From: Cinnamomum chago
Taxonomy: Eukaryota; Streptophyta; Magnoliopsida; Laurales; Lauraceae
Assembly: GCA_038049695.1 (NCBI GenBank)
Contig: CP142461.1
Location: forward strand, 31,875,001-31,939,000
DNA length: 64,000 nucleotides
Direction of reading: 5' to 3'
Shown here one piece after another: positions 1-8,188 of this stretch. The notes below the pieces were generated by a model. The model saw only the letters and a list, made by a program, of their open reading frames with translations. It had not been told where the DNA came from and searched no databases. Position 1 is the stretch's first letter, and each line of letters opens with the position of its first letter. Both the position numbers and the translations under genes were made by a program.

Positions 1-815
1 TATGCCGGAGCACCCCCTTTGCATTCTCCTAAGACTTCTTTCCGTACGCTCCTAATACAGTTTGCTACCTTATCCCACATATTATTTGCACTCTCATTTA
101 CCGCCCAAACGTCTTCCTCTAGTACTCTTTCCCTTAATGCTAGTTGCTTATCACCTTTCAAGTTCCACCATTTAGTCCTTGAGCATCTATACAACTTTTT
201 TTTTCTAGTCCACCTTTGTAACTGCACATCTATGATCAACAACCTATGTTGGGAAGTCAAGCTCTCCCCCGGTATAACCTTGCAATCTTTACAAGCTCAG
301 CGGTCTCTTTTCCTAGTTAAGAAGAAGTCAATCTGTGTCCTTGAGGAGTCACTCTTATGAGTCACCAAATGCTCATCTCTCTTCCTAAAAAGGTGTTAGT
401 TACCATGAGATCATAAGCCACTGAAAACTCCAAAATATCCTTCCCTTCTTCATTTCTATTCCCGTATCCATGTCCCCTTTACTCCTATATATCCATCTAC
501 GTCGCGTCCTACATGACCGTTCAAATCTCTTCCTATGAAGACCATGTCGCATTGAGATATCTCTAGTAGCACTCCTTCCAAGTCTTCCCAAAACTTCTCC
601 TTATGTCCATCTCCTAAGCCCACCTGGGAGGCATAAGCACTAATTACGTTCACTATCTCTTCTCCTAACACTAACTTAATTGCAATAATCCTATCTCCAC
701 AGCGCTTTACACTAACTATATCTTCCTTTACGTCCTTGTTTACCACTATGCCGACCCCATTCCTTGATCTATTAAGTCTCGTATACCATAACTTATACCC
801 AGTCTTCTCAATAAT
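1..815 (-). mobile_element. RTE-type LINE fragment (endonuclease region), truncated
   Basis: On the minus strand this encodes part of an apurinic-type (EEP) endonuclease of a plant RTE-clade LINE. The best frame (746 to 456) shows the ISAYASQVG segment and the D-N pair of the GRDLNGHVGRD motif; the family form is GGDLNGHVG. The stretch is almost identical, base for base, to about 50,283-51,090, where a near full-length copy sits, so the assignment does not rest on one frame. Frameshifts and substitutions break the reading frame, for example around 400-590. The LINE similarity stops at about 812-815, just before a different repeat, so this copy lacks its 5' end. The left window edge cuts the rest. 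Confidence 0.85.
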
Positions 816-836
816 ATTTCAATAATAAAAACTTGA

Positions 837-966
837 TGTTTGGTAACTTCACTAGTAAAGTAAAGTGAGGTGAAGGGTTAGATTAAGAGATAAGAAAAAG
901 AAGTTGAGTAAAATAAAAAAAAGTGTGTCTTTTTGTCATTTAATGATATGGAAATGTAATTTTTTT
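837..966. repeat. One-ended copy of a TIR element
   Basis: The sequence begins TGTTTGGTAACTTCACTAGTAAAGTAAAG. This matches the terminal inverted repeat of the element at 5481-5938, and like it runs into a tract containing a 'gtcatttaatga' segment. No opposite terminus is visible, so this is a truncated or diverged relative. The family is not determined. Confidence 0.45.
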
Positions 967-1088
967 TGAAATTCCTCCTATCTTTGAAATGCCCTCCTAT
1001 CTTTGAAATGCCTCCTATCTTTGAAATTCCTCCTATTCCTATCTTTGAAATTCCTCCTATCTTTGAAATTCCTCTTATCTTTGAAATT
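967..1088. repeat. ~18-bp tandem repeat (TTTGAAATTCCTCCTATC)
   Basis: About six to seven imperfect copies of an 18-bp unit, TTTGAAATTCCTCCTATC, lie in direct orientation. Variants read 'gccctcc' or 'cctctta'. They abut the 44-bp repeat that follows and precede the L1 ORF1 remnant, so they may belong to that LINE's 5' region. That link is inference. Confidence 0.8.
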
Positions 1089-1199
1089 AAAAAATGTCTT
1101 TCAAAGGCATGGAGAATCCTATCTTTGTAATTAAAAAATGTCTTTCAAAGGCATGGAGAATCCTATCTTTGTAATTAAAAAATGCCTTTCAAAGGCATG
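1086..1199. repeat. 44-bp tandem repeat, ~2.5 copies
   Basis: The word 'tctttcaaaggcatggagaa' starts at 1097 and 1141, and its third, truncated form starts at 1185, giving an exact 44-bp period. The core is an inverted pair, 'tctttcaaagg'. The array runs straight into the L1 ORF1-like reading frame. Confidence 0.9.
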
Positions 1200-2080
1200 T
1201 AGAATAAAAGATCTAGAATTTATCCCTATGGCTGAGGGTTTTTTGTTATTCAAATTCCTCTCTTATGATGTGGGCCAACGTATTCTTGATGAAGGTCCTT
1301 GGTTTGTCTATGGGCGTCCTTTGATTTTGAGGTGATGGTCGGCAGATATCACAATGTCTAGGGAGAATATTGAAACCATTCCAGTGTAGGTTCGTCTTCC
1401 TAATTTAAACTTCTGTTTTTGGACAAATTCTGCATTGAGTAAAATTGCATCTGTTATTGGAAATCCAATTTGTATGGATCATGCTACTGCCACTGGTACT
1501 CGTTATGCCTTTGCTCGAATTTGTGTCGAAGTGGATGTTGATGCTGAGTTCCCTTCAGAATTACGCATGAAATATAAAGGTAGGACTATCATTCAAAAAA
1601 TAGAGTATGCTTGGAAGCCCACCCCCTGTAAAACATGCAGAACGTTCGTCCATGGAGATAAGTTATGTCCTTTGAAGGCTGATATGAGCAGACCACAGAA
1701 AGTTTGGGTCCCTAAAAAAAGTCAAGTTGAAAAACCAAATGAAGAATTGACTGACGTAAGTGAGGAGCCGGTACAAATTGAAAACGTCCAAGAGCACACT
1801 ATTACTGTGGAGGAGTGGAATGTTGTCAAAGGGAAGAAAAATTCTGATGGAGCCACATCACCTCCAAACAAGTCCTTACCCAGTCCAACACTCCCAGCAC
1901 AAAAGCTGGGCCCATGTATTTCTTCAACTAAGGAAGCAAATAGATTCCTTAGTCTTTCAAACCTTGATGGGTGATTCAAATGTTTCGCGGAAGAAATTGC
2001 ATCCACTACAGCTCTAGTTCTTCAAAGTACTGATGCAGGACATCAACAACATAGTTCGGCTGACTAGCAAAAGGATTTAT
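1138..2080 (+). mobile_element. L1-type LINE ORF1 remnant (DUF4283 / zinc-knuckle protein)
   Basis: Two open pieces (1138-1335 and 1435-1974) form one degraded protein. The first resembles the C-terminal half of a DUF4283 domain (GFLLFKF...RILDEGPWF). After two stop codons comes the segment that normally follows it, 'VRLPNLNFCFW...LSKIASVIGNPICMD', then CKTCRTFVHGDKLC, a degenerate zinc knuckle. Such proteins are ORF1 products of plant L1 LINEs and bind nucleic acid. A hydrophilic tail ends at the stop at 1974. No ORF2 (endonuclease/RT) follows. The solo LTR at 2081 interrupts the element, which seems to resume at 5033. Confidence 0.7.
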
Positions 2081-5032
2081 TGTAAGATCCGGCCCCACCA
2101 TTAATTTTATTTATTATTAAAATATTAGTATTATATTAATTTAATGTATTTTAGTTATTTAAGTGGGTAGGATTAAGTGGGTCACACGTTAGATAGGATT
2201 ATTGGATCGGTAAGTTGGGTTAATGGGTAGATGATCTGACCCGTAGTTTTGACCCAATGACTTAAGCCCAGAGGATATTCCCTTTTAACCTAATCCCTAT
2301 TTTAACTAATCGCACGATTTATCCCTCCCCACTTATCTCTCTGCAACTCCTCCCGTAACTTCTTCGTCTTCTTCCTCTTTCAACTTCCCAAGCCATTCCA
2401 GCTTTAGGATCCAACCATCAGAATCAAGATCAGAGGATACCAACATTCTTGGCTCAACTTTCTTATCTCAGATAACCATCTCCTCAAATCATTAGGAGTA
2501 GATCTGTATTCTTGGGTTATCCCCTTTTTCTTTCCAATGCTAGGTTTTGGGTAGGAATATTATAGATCTGATCACCTGGGTATTTCTTTCTTATCTCTCA
2601 TATCAGATTGGTGTTAGGATTGTGATTGAGTATCGTGGTAATCTCGGATTGGGTATTGGTGAGGATCTGCGCATTTTCTTCAAACTCCGGTAAAAGGCAA
2701 GTACCTAATCATAATCTGCGAATTTAATACATGTGTTTCTCTTGATTCCATTGTGATGCATTTAGAAACCTTTGATGCCCTTTTTATGATGTTAATTGTT
2801 TTTGTGATGAGATCGGAGATTGGAGATTAATTTATGGATTTTCTTTTTTTTTTTTAGCATTACTGCCGACCCGATCTGTCACAGATTCTTAGATGGAAAC
2901 CGTGGGGCTTGTCACAGTGTATTGGTTGTGGGGCCCATGTGGACCCCACTGATGATTGATCAAGACCGTAGATCCGATAATGGGCCCACAGGCGACCATA
3001 GGGATGGTGGACCTGTGTAAGGTGGGCCTTGTTTGGTCCACCATCCAACGACCCAAAGGTGGCCGACTGCATAAATAAATAAAAAAAGGGAAATTTCGTT
3101 TTTGGGATTGTGGGGCCTAGGTGGGCCACTGATCGCATATCAGATCCCTACATCTTGTAGAGGGGTCTTGGGCGACTATGTTGATGGGGTCTGATCGTGG
3201 GCCTTTTGATAAGTGGCCCATTATCCTAAGTGCACAGAGGCTGAGACGCCGTTGGACTCCATTCCAGAACACGTTTTGTGATGAAAATCAAAAGAGGCAG
3301 AAGGTGATCAAGACGTGTATGGTTGAGTGAATGGAAATGATGGGAGGTGACGTGTGGGAGATGGGATGAGTTCTGTTAACATATGGCATTGACTTTAACT
3401 TGCCATTAAAATGTAAAAAAAGAAAAAGAAAAAGGAGAAGGGATAAGTTCTGTAAACATATGGTATTGACTTTAACTTGCCATTAGAATATAAAATAAAA
3501 AAGAAGGATGAAGGGATGAGTTCTGTTATGATTTGAATCATAACACCTGTGCCATTAGTTCATTGAATTAAAAATGGGGACCTTAGCTTTTGATAAATTT
3601 AAATTAGACTCCTTAGCTTATTTTATAAAGAATTGGTTTGGAAAATATCTTAGGGGGGTCCTTGAGTTTTCTAAAATTATAAACCAAGATTATTATTATT
3701 ATTTGCAAATTAATATTAAATGATATCTTTGGATTTTAATGTGTTACAATTATATTTTGTACTTGGACCAAGTAAATACCGTCCGAGCACACTGTATATT
3801 ACTAACATAGGGTTTAGTACTTTATATGACATCGGGAAAATCCTAATGGATTCAAGTTCAACCAATCACTATCGGAAAACCCTTAAGTGGGTCTATGCAC
3901 CATTGATGGAAAAGGGATGCGTTGATCTTATATTTATTAGAGATTTCTATGGTTGTGGGGTACGAGATCTTATGTTTGACATTAGGATCGATTCGTATCT
4001 ATGTCTTAACCTTCGCATGCATATATATGTTGATTTAGGATATGTACTCTTTTAGATGCATACCCTATTGTGTATTATGGACTATAAAGTGGCTCGGCAA
4101 ATTTGGTGTGACGATTTGATTATGATATGGGATGTGGAATGGCCAGCACTTTACTTTGACTTAGGACTCTTGTGTCGGAGCTTTATTATTCAAGTCTATT
4201 ATGTTTATATGTTTATGTTTATGTGGGTCATTTATAGACGACTGCAGATTGATATATGGACGGTTGATCACCGATGTGACCGAATCACTTATAATCCGCT
4301 TTGAATGTGAACAGGTTATCCTGATTTGTTTTTAATTCGATTGGTTTATGACCACCGACGTTATGGACGGGCTCTCCCGATTTATTTAGGGCTGACCACC
4401 CAAAACGGGGACACTTGTCTTCGTGTGAATCATATTGCTCCTTTTGCTTTATTTGGATTATGCTATACGTTATTTCTTGTCATTATTACTGTTATTATTT
4501 CTATATGATCACTCTCATCTATATTCTTCTCGTTGTTGTATTAAATTTCGAATTATGATTATGTACTTGCTGTTTACTTTGTAATATTTGGTGCATAGGT
4601 ACCGAGCCTTACTTTACCCATAAGACGGAGGAGGATCAAGCATTTCAAACGTTTGAGCCAACTGATGAACCCGAGTGGGATGCCGGAGACGGTTTCGGAG
4701 CCGTCTGAGCCTGCATGAGATTGAACGTCATCTTAGCAATTCTTTAGATGAACTTACTTTAATGATAAACCTTTCTTTAGTAATTGTTTTATTCATTATG
4801 CAACTTTAACAATTAATGTTTATTTGATTTTCGTGTTGGATCTTATTTATGATCATTGAATACCAATTGAATAAGCTTCCGCTGCATTTAATGAAATTTA
4901 TTTTGACTCACCACAGGTTGAAATTTTTTTGTGGGTCCACTTTTGGAAGCTTGTGTTGTATTAAACACAGGAAATTTGAATTTGATTTATTTTTCACGTT
5001 TTTCCCCAATTCTTATTTTGGGGGATGTGACA
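2081..5032 (+). mobile_element. Solo LTR of a gypsy (Del/Tekay-like) retrotransposon
   Basis: The block starts TGTAAGATCC and ends GGGGGATGTGACA. These termini match those of the 3.35-kb LTR at 8189-11542 (TGTAAGGTCC ... GGGGGACGTGACA), which is followed by an iMet primer-binding site. No primer-binding site or internal coding region follows here. The flanking pentamers are TTTAT (2076-2080) and CTTAT (5033-5037), a 4/5 match to a target duplication. Reading: one LTR left by unequal recombination. Open frames inside (e.g. 3720-4304) have no recognisable domains and are taken as chance. Confidence 0.7.
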
Positions 5033-5446
5033 CTTATCTTCCATCCACCAACTAGATAAAAGTTTACTTGCAAGACTGCCAAGCACAAGTGCAAAACAAA
5101 ACCCAGGTTCTACTGGGCTGATCAGTAAAGCCAAGGCCACTCATACCAATTGTTCCACGTAACAGATTTCATTTGGAATGAGAGTGGTCTTAACAGACCC
5201 GCGCTGCAGTTAGAGCTTAGGAAGAAAATTCAGAAGATGCAGCTTGGACGATTCTCATTGTTCTGATTGATGCAGTTCTTTACTTTTGTTAGGATTTTTG
5301 ACTTGGTTTGTTTGTTATGGGGTATGGCCCGTTGAGAGTTTCTAAGGGCCTTGATGGTGAGTTAGACTCCAATTATTTGTATTTTACTCCCCTCTTGAAT
5401 TGAAGCATTTACTTACTATTAAAAAAATGTAATTTTTTTTTACCTT
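5033..5446 (+). mobile_element. Probable 3' remainder of the L1-type LINE split by the solo LTR
   Basis: With the solo LTR and one copy of the pentamer removed, this sequence continues from 2080. It ends in 'ttactattaaaaaaatgtaat', a plausible LINE 3' end after a TTGTATTTTACTCCCCTC-type 3' UTR. No reverse transcriptase is present, so the element lost ORF2 before or after the LTR insertion. The assignment is positional inference. Confidence 0.45.
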
Positions 5447-5480
5447 TTTTTAGAAAAGAAGAGGCCTTTTAGGTCGGGTG

Positions 5481-5938
5481 TGTTTGGAACTTTACTAGAG
5501 AAGTTACAGTGAAGTAAAACCTTCATTATTCCGACAAGAAGGTGAATGGTCATATCAAAAGTACATAAATTTAAAATCCCCTACTATTTTAAAAAAATAA
5601 TAAAAAGAAAATCACCGCATTTCGTCACTAAATGACAAAAAAAAATCCTCTTTTTACAAAAGGAAGTAAAAAAAAAAAATTCATTACTAAACCACTAAAA
5701 ACAAGAGCCCATCATAACCCTTTATATTTTATTGTCTTTTGATTTAATACTTATCCTCACTTTAAATGAATTCACCTCCATCAACATTGACATTAGAAAG
5801 TAACTTTTTAAGCTTTTTTTTAAAATAATAGAGACGTTTTTCAAAATTTAGTACTTTTTGGATTTGACTCCACCTCTTTTGTTGTCGCTTGAACCGACCC
5901 TTCAGCACCCTTCACTGGTAAAGTGAAGTTACCAAACA
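5481..5938. mobile_element. Non-autonomous TIR element (MITE-like)
   Basis: The ends are inverted: TGTTTGGAACTTTACTAGAG on the left, against TGTTTGGTAACTTCACTTTA when the right end (up to ACCAAACA at 5931-5938) is read in reverse complement. The interior is AT-rich with no coding capacity. No clear target duplication could be read. Superfamily unassigned (hAT or PIF-like by appearance only). Confidence 0.55.
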
Positions 5939-6610
5939 GATTATCTTTCATTTTACTAAAAAAATAAAAATAAAATACTAATAAAGATGTATATAGTAAA
6001 TTTGGGGCTTAGAAGTTGCTTGTCCAGTTCCAGCCAGCTTGTAATGGACTGGAATTGAAGCCAAGCACAGCAATGCCTTTCATACTCTTTTTACAGGGTA
6101 GACACGCATTTTGGCCACCTTTCCCTCATCAACTCTCTTTTTCAATCTCTTTTCCCAGATTCCTTCAAAAAGAAGTCCCATAATGCATTATATTTTTTTG
6201 CATTCCTCCTGATACATGTATTTTAATCATACGTACTCTACTGCATTTCCATTTCCTTGAATCTCCCCCTTTAATCCCCTTTTTATGTTAATAGGTATTG
6301 GGGTTTCTTTGAATTTTTGCATATCCTTTCGTTTTGATGCTCTGACAGCGAAGCTTTCTCTCATGTCCTTTTCACTACCACGACATCAATATACTGTATA
6401 TACACTGCTCTGCATCAAACCTGTAGTTCCCCTTTTCAACCATTCCCAAGCTTCAGCACTCATGCACTTCTGTATTCTTCTCTGACTTTTATGAAGGGTC
6501 TGCTTGTTTTGGGTCCAATAGTCCAAAGCTGCAATCTTTTTTGAACCAGATTTGCCTCTTGATTGTAGGTTTTGAAGCTTGGGTTTATCTTCCTGAGTAG
6601 GGATTGAATC

Positions 6611-6616
6611 ATGTAA
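6611..6616 (+). promoter_or_regulatory. AUG-stop element ATGTAA (repeat unit 1)
   Basis: A minimal upstream ORF: ATG followed at once by TAA, in the context GAATCATGTAATGAG. AUGUAA is the element through which boron stalls ribosomes on the Arabidopsis NIP5;1 leader. Whether this site lies in the mature leader is unknown. Confidence 0.4.
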
Positions 6617-6755
6617 TGAGCTTGTGGGTTGTCTTCTTTTGGCTCCAATCATCCAAAGAAGCTATCTTTTTCAAACCTGATTTGCCTCTTGATTGTTGGT
6701 TTTAAGCTTGGTTAAATCTTCTTGAGTGAACTCTAATTTCTTAGAGGGTTGAATC

Positions 6756-6761
6756 ATGTAA
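6756..6761 (+). promoter_or_regulatory. AUG-stop element ATGTAA (repeat unit 2)
   Basis: Same context as in unit 1 (GAATCATGTAATGAG), carried by the second tandem unit. The matching position of unit 3 reads GTGTAA (6903-6908), so the start codon was lost there. Confidence 0.4.
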
Positions 6762-7121
6762 TGAGATTGTGGGTTGGCTTTTCTGTTTTGTGGTCCAATC
6801 CTCCAAAGCTGCTCTCTTTGGTTGAGCTTGATTTGCCTCTTGTGGGTTTCACAGTTTGGTTTATCTTCTGAGTAAAGCTCCTGTTGCTTAGGAGATTGAA
6901 TCGTGTAATGCTATTCTCTCCTTTGGCAAATCTCTTCAGCCTTCTTGGTTGTGGGTCGAATGGTGCCTTCTGATTTTTGAGAAATCTCATAATTCTTTAT
7001 CTGGGCACATGGGCATTTTCTTTTCTGCTGCTCTTCTCATGTTGAATAGTTCCCTAGCAGTTGCTCTGTGTTTTTCTCAGTAACCTTTCTCAATTCAGCT
7101 GACCCATAAGCTAGTTTTTAA

Positions 7122-7127
7122 ATGTAA
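7122..7127 (+). promoter_or_regulatory. AUG-stop element ATGTAA nearest the main start
   Basis: ATGTAA lies 212 nt before the BOR ATG, in the context TTTTAAATGTAAGC. The same bases form a good splice donor (AAT|GTAAGC), so the site may be an intron boundary rather than an upstream ORF. Confidence 0.35.
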
Positions 7128-7167
7128 GCATTTGAGATTAGGTTCCTTTCGCGTTGATGCTCAAATC

Positions 7168-7173
7168 ATGTAG
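7168..7173 (+). promoter_or_regulatory. AUG-stop element ATGTAG (unit 4 remnant)
   Basis: ATG followed directly by TAG in CAAATCATGTAGTGAATT, which resembles the AATCATGTAATGAG core of the upstream repeats. Confidence 0.35.
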
Positions 7174-7338
7174 TGAATTTGTATTTTTGTTGAGATTGTC
7201 GATACTGCCGTTCCCAGTTCAAAATTATAATGGTCTGATATTAGTAATGGCTGTGTCTTGATTATTCTGCACCTGTTTTTATCTCCTTCCCTTCTGAAAC
7301 TTTAAAGAAGAATATTCATTTGTCTGAAACATATAACC

Positions 7339-7442
7339 ATGGAGGAGACTTTTGTACCTTTACGTGGAATCAAGAATGATCTTAGAGGAAGGTTGCAATG
7401 TTATAAGCAGGACTGGAGTGGTGGTTTCAAAGCAGGTGTCAG
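7339..7442 (+). CDS. BOR1: BOR coding exon 1 (start codon)
   Basis: The exon starts ATGGAGGAGACTTTTG and encodes MEETFVPLRGIKNDLRGRL followed by a CYKQDW segment, the invariant amino terminus of BOR1-type transporters. It ends in phase 2 (AG|gtattt), and exon 2 supplies the G of the Arg codon. The Tat element starts 18 bp into the intron, so donor and insertion nearly touch. It is 15.4 kb from exon 2, and gene finders are likely to miss it or make it a separate gene. Confidence 0.9.
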
Positions 7443-7459
7443 GTATTTATTTATTTATG

Positions 7460-8123
7460 TGTGGGGTCACTTTGTAACTACGGATTTATGTGGGACCACT
7501 CCCTAATTTCAAGATTGTCCCTAGTCTCGGTGTTGCCCAGCTCGGCAGGAGCGCCAGCTCAGGGACGCACGAAGCCCATCTCGGTGGCCACATCCGGGGG
7601 TGCCCACCTCGGTCTCGGTATTAGCCTGATCTCGGCCTCCTGTCATTCAGTCATAAATGTAACCATAAATGCACTGCCATGACGGTGGACGACAAACTGA
7701 CAAGTAGAGTGGGCGCCAAACCTAGATAAGTGGCACGCCTTATCTCAGGGTCACATCCACAGGCATAGGGGATGGCCCGATGGGACATTCCCTTTTTACC
7801 TACCCCCACTAAGGAGAGAGAGTACATGCTAATGTGACTTTCATCTCTCTTTGAGGGGTCCACTCCAATGATGACTTCCATGTCTATATAATACATGAAG
7901 GAAAACTACAAGGGATACGCAACAAAGCTGCTCCATACTCTTCCTTCCTTGTTTTCCTCAGTTACCAAGCTAACTCAGGCATCGGAGTGCCTTCGGCTGC
8001 CTTCAACCAGGGGCTCTGACCTTTGTTTTTTCCTTTCAAATCACCGGAGGCCGATCCTTTCCCAGAATCACCAAATCTAGAGTTTAATCCTTTCCAAACC
8101 AAGTCCGTAATTTTTAGGCACTT
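7460..8123 (+). repeat. 5' LTR of the Tat-type element
   Basis: It starts TGTGGGGTCACTTTG and runs to TTTTTAGGCACTT. It matches 22016-22668 closely throughout; the last base is uncertain (TG...CA would end it at 8120). A TATA-like 'tctatataatac' lies near 7881, as expected for an LTR promoter. Confidence 0.9.
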
Positions 8124-8128
8124 ATAGT

Positions 8129-8146
8129 TGGCGCCGTCTGTGGGAA
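8129..8146 (+). other. Primer-binding site of the Tat-type element
   Basis: TGGCGCCGTCTGTGGGAA follows the 5' LTR after a short spacer. This PBS type recurs in plant Tat-lineage elements. Confidence 0.75.
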
Positions 8147-8188
8147 CAGGATCTTTACCAAAACCAAACCTACAAAAGCCATGTCTCC

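Larger units (their letters stand above)
6507..6915 (+). repeat. Three degenerate ~130-150-bp tandem units in the BOR leader
   Basis: Units start near 6507, 6637 and 6786. Each begins TTTTGGNTCCAATCNTCCAAAG. Each then runs through 'tgatttgcctcttg', 'gtttatctt(c)ctgagt' and 'gattgaatcatgtaatgag'. A fourth, much reduced remnant ('caaatcatgtagtgaatttgt') lies at about 7161-7185. Divergence between units shows the duplication is old. Confidence 0.8.
5939..7338 (+). promoter_or_regulatory. Upstream region and 5' leader of the BOR gene
   Basis: This stretch lies directly upstream of the BOR start codon at 7339. It is CT-rich and has no protein-coding frame of note. It holds the repeat block at 6507-6915 and four AUG-stop elements, listed separately. 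The transcription start cannot be fixed from sequence alone. A possible 5' UTR intron is suggested by AAT|GTAAGC at 7122-7130 and a CCCAG acceptor near 7221, but nothing proves it. Arabidopsis BOR1 is known to be translationally repressed by boron through upstream ORFs in its leader, so the density of upstream AUGs here is notable. Confidence 0.5.

Noticed and set aside
967-1199. Possible CRISPR array (regular short repeats)
   Set aside because: The units are contiguous, with no unique spacers of even length, and the context is a plant LINE. The same holds for 18215-18420 and 56504-56640.
3720-4508. Three open frames in the plus strand (3720-4055, 4056-4304, 4326-4508)
   Set aside because: They lie inside the solo LTR, have biased low-complexity composition and no known domain.
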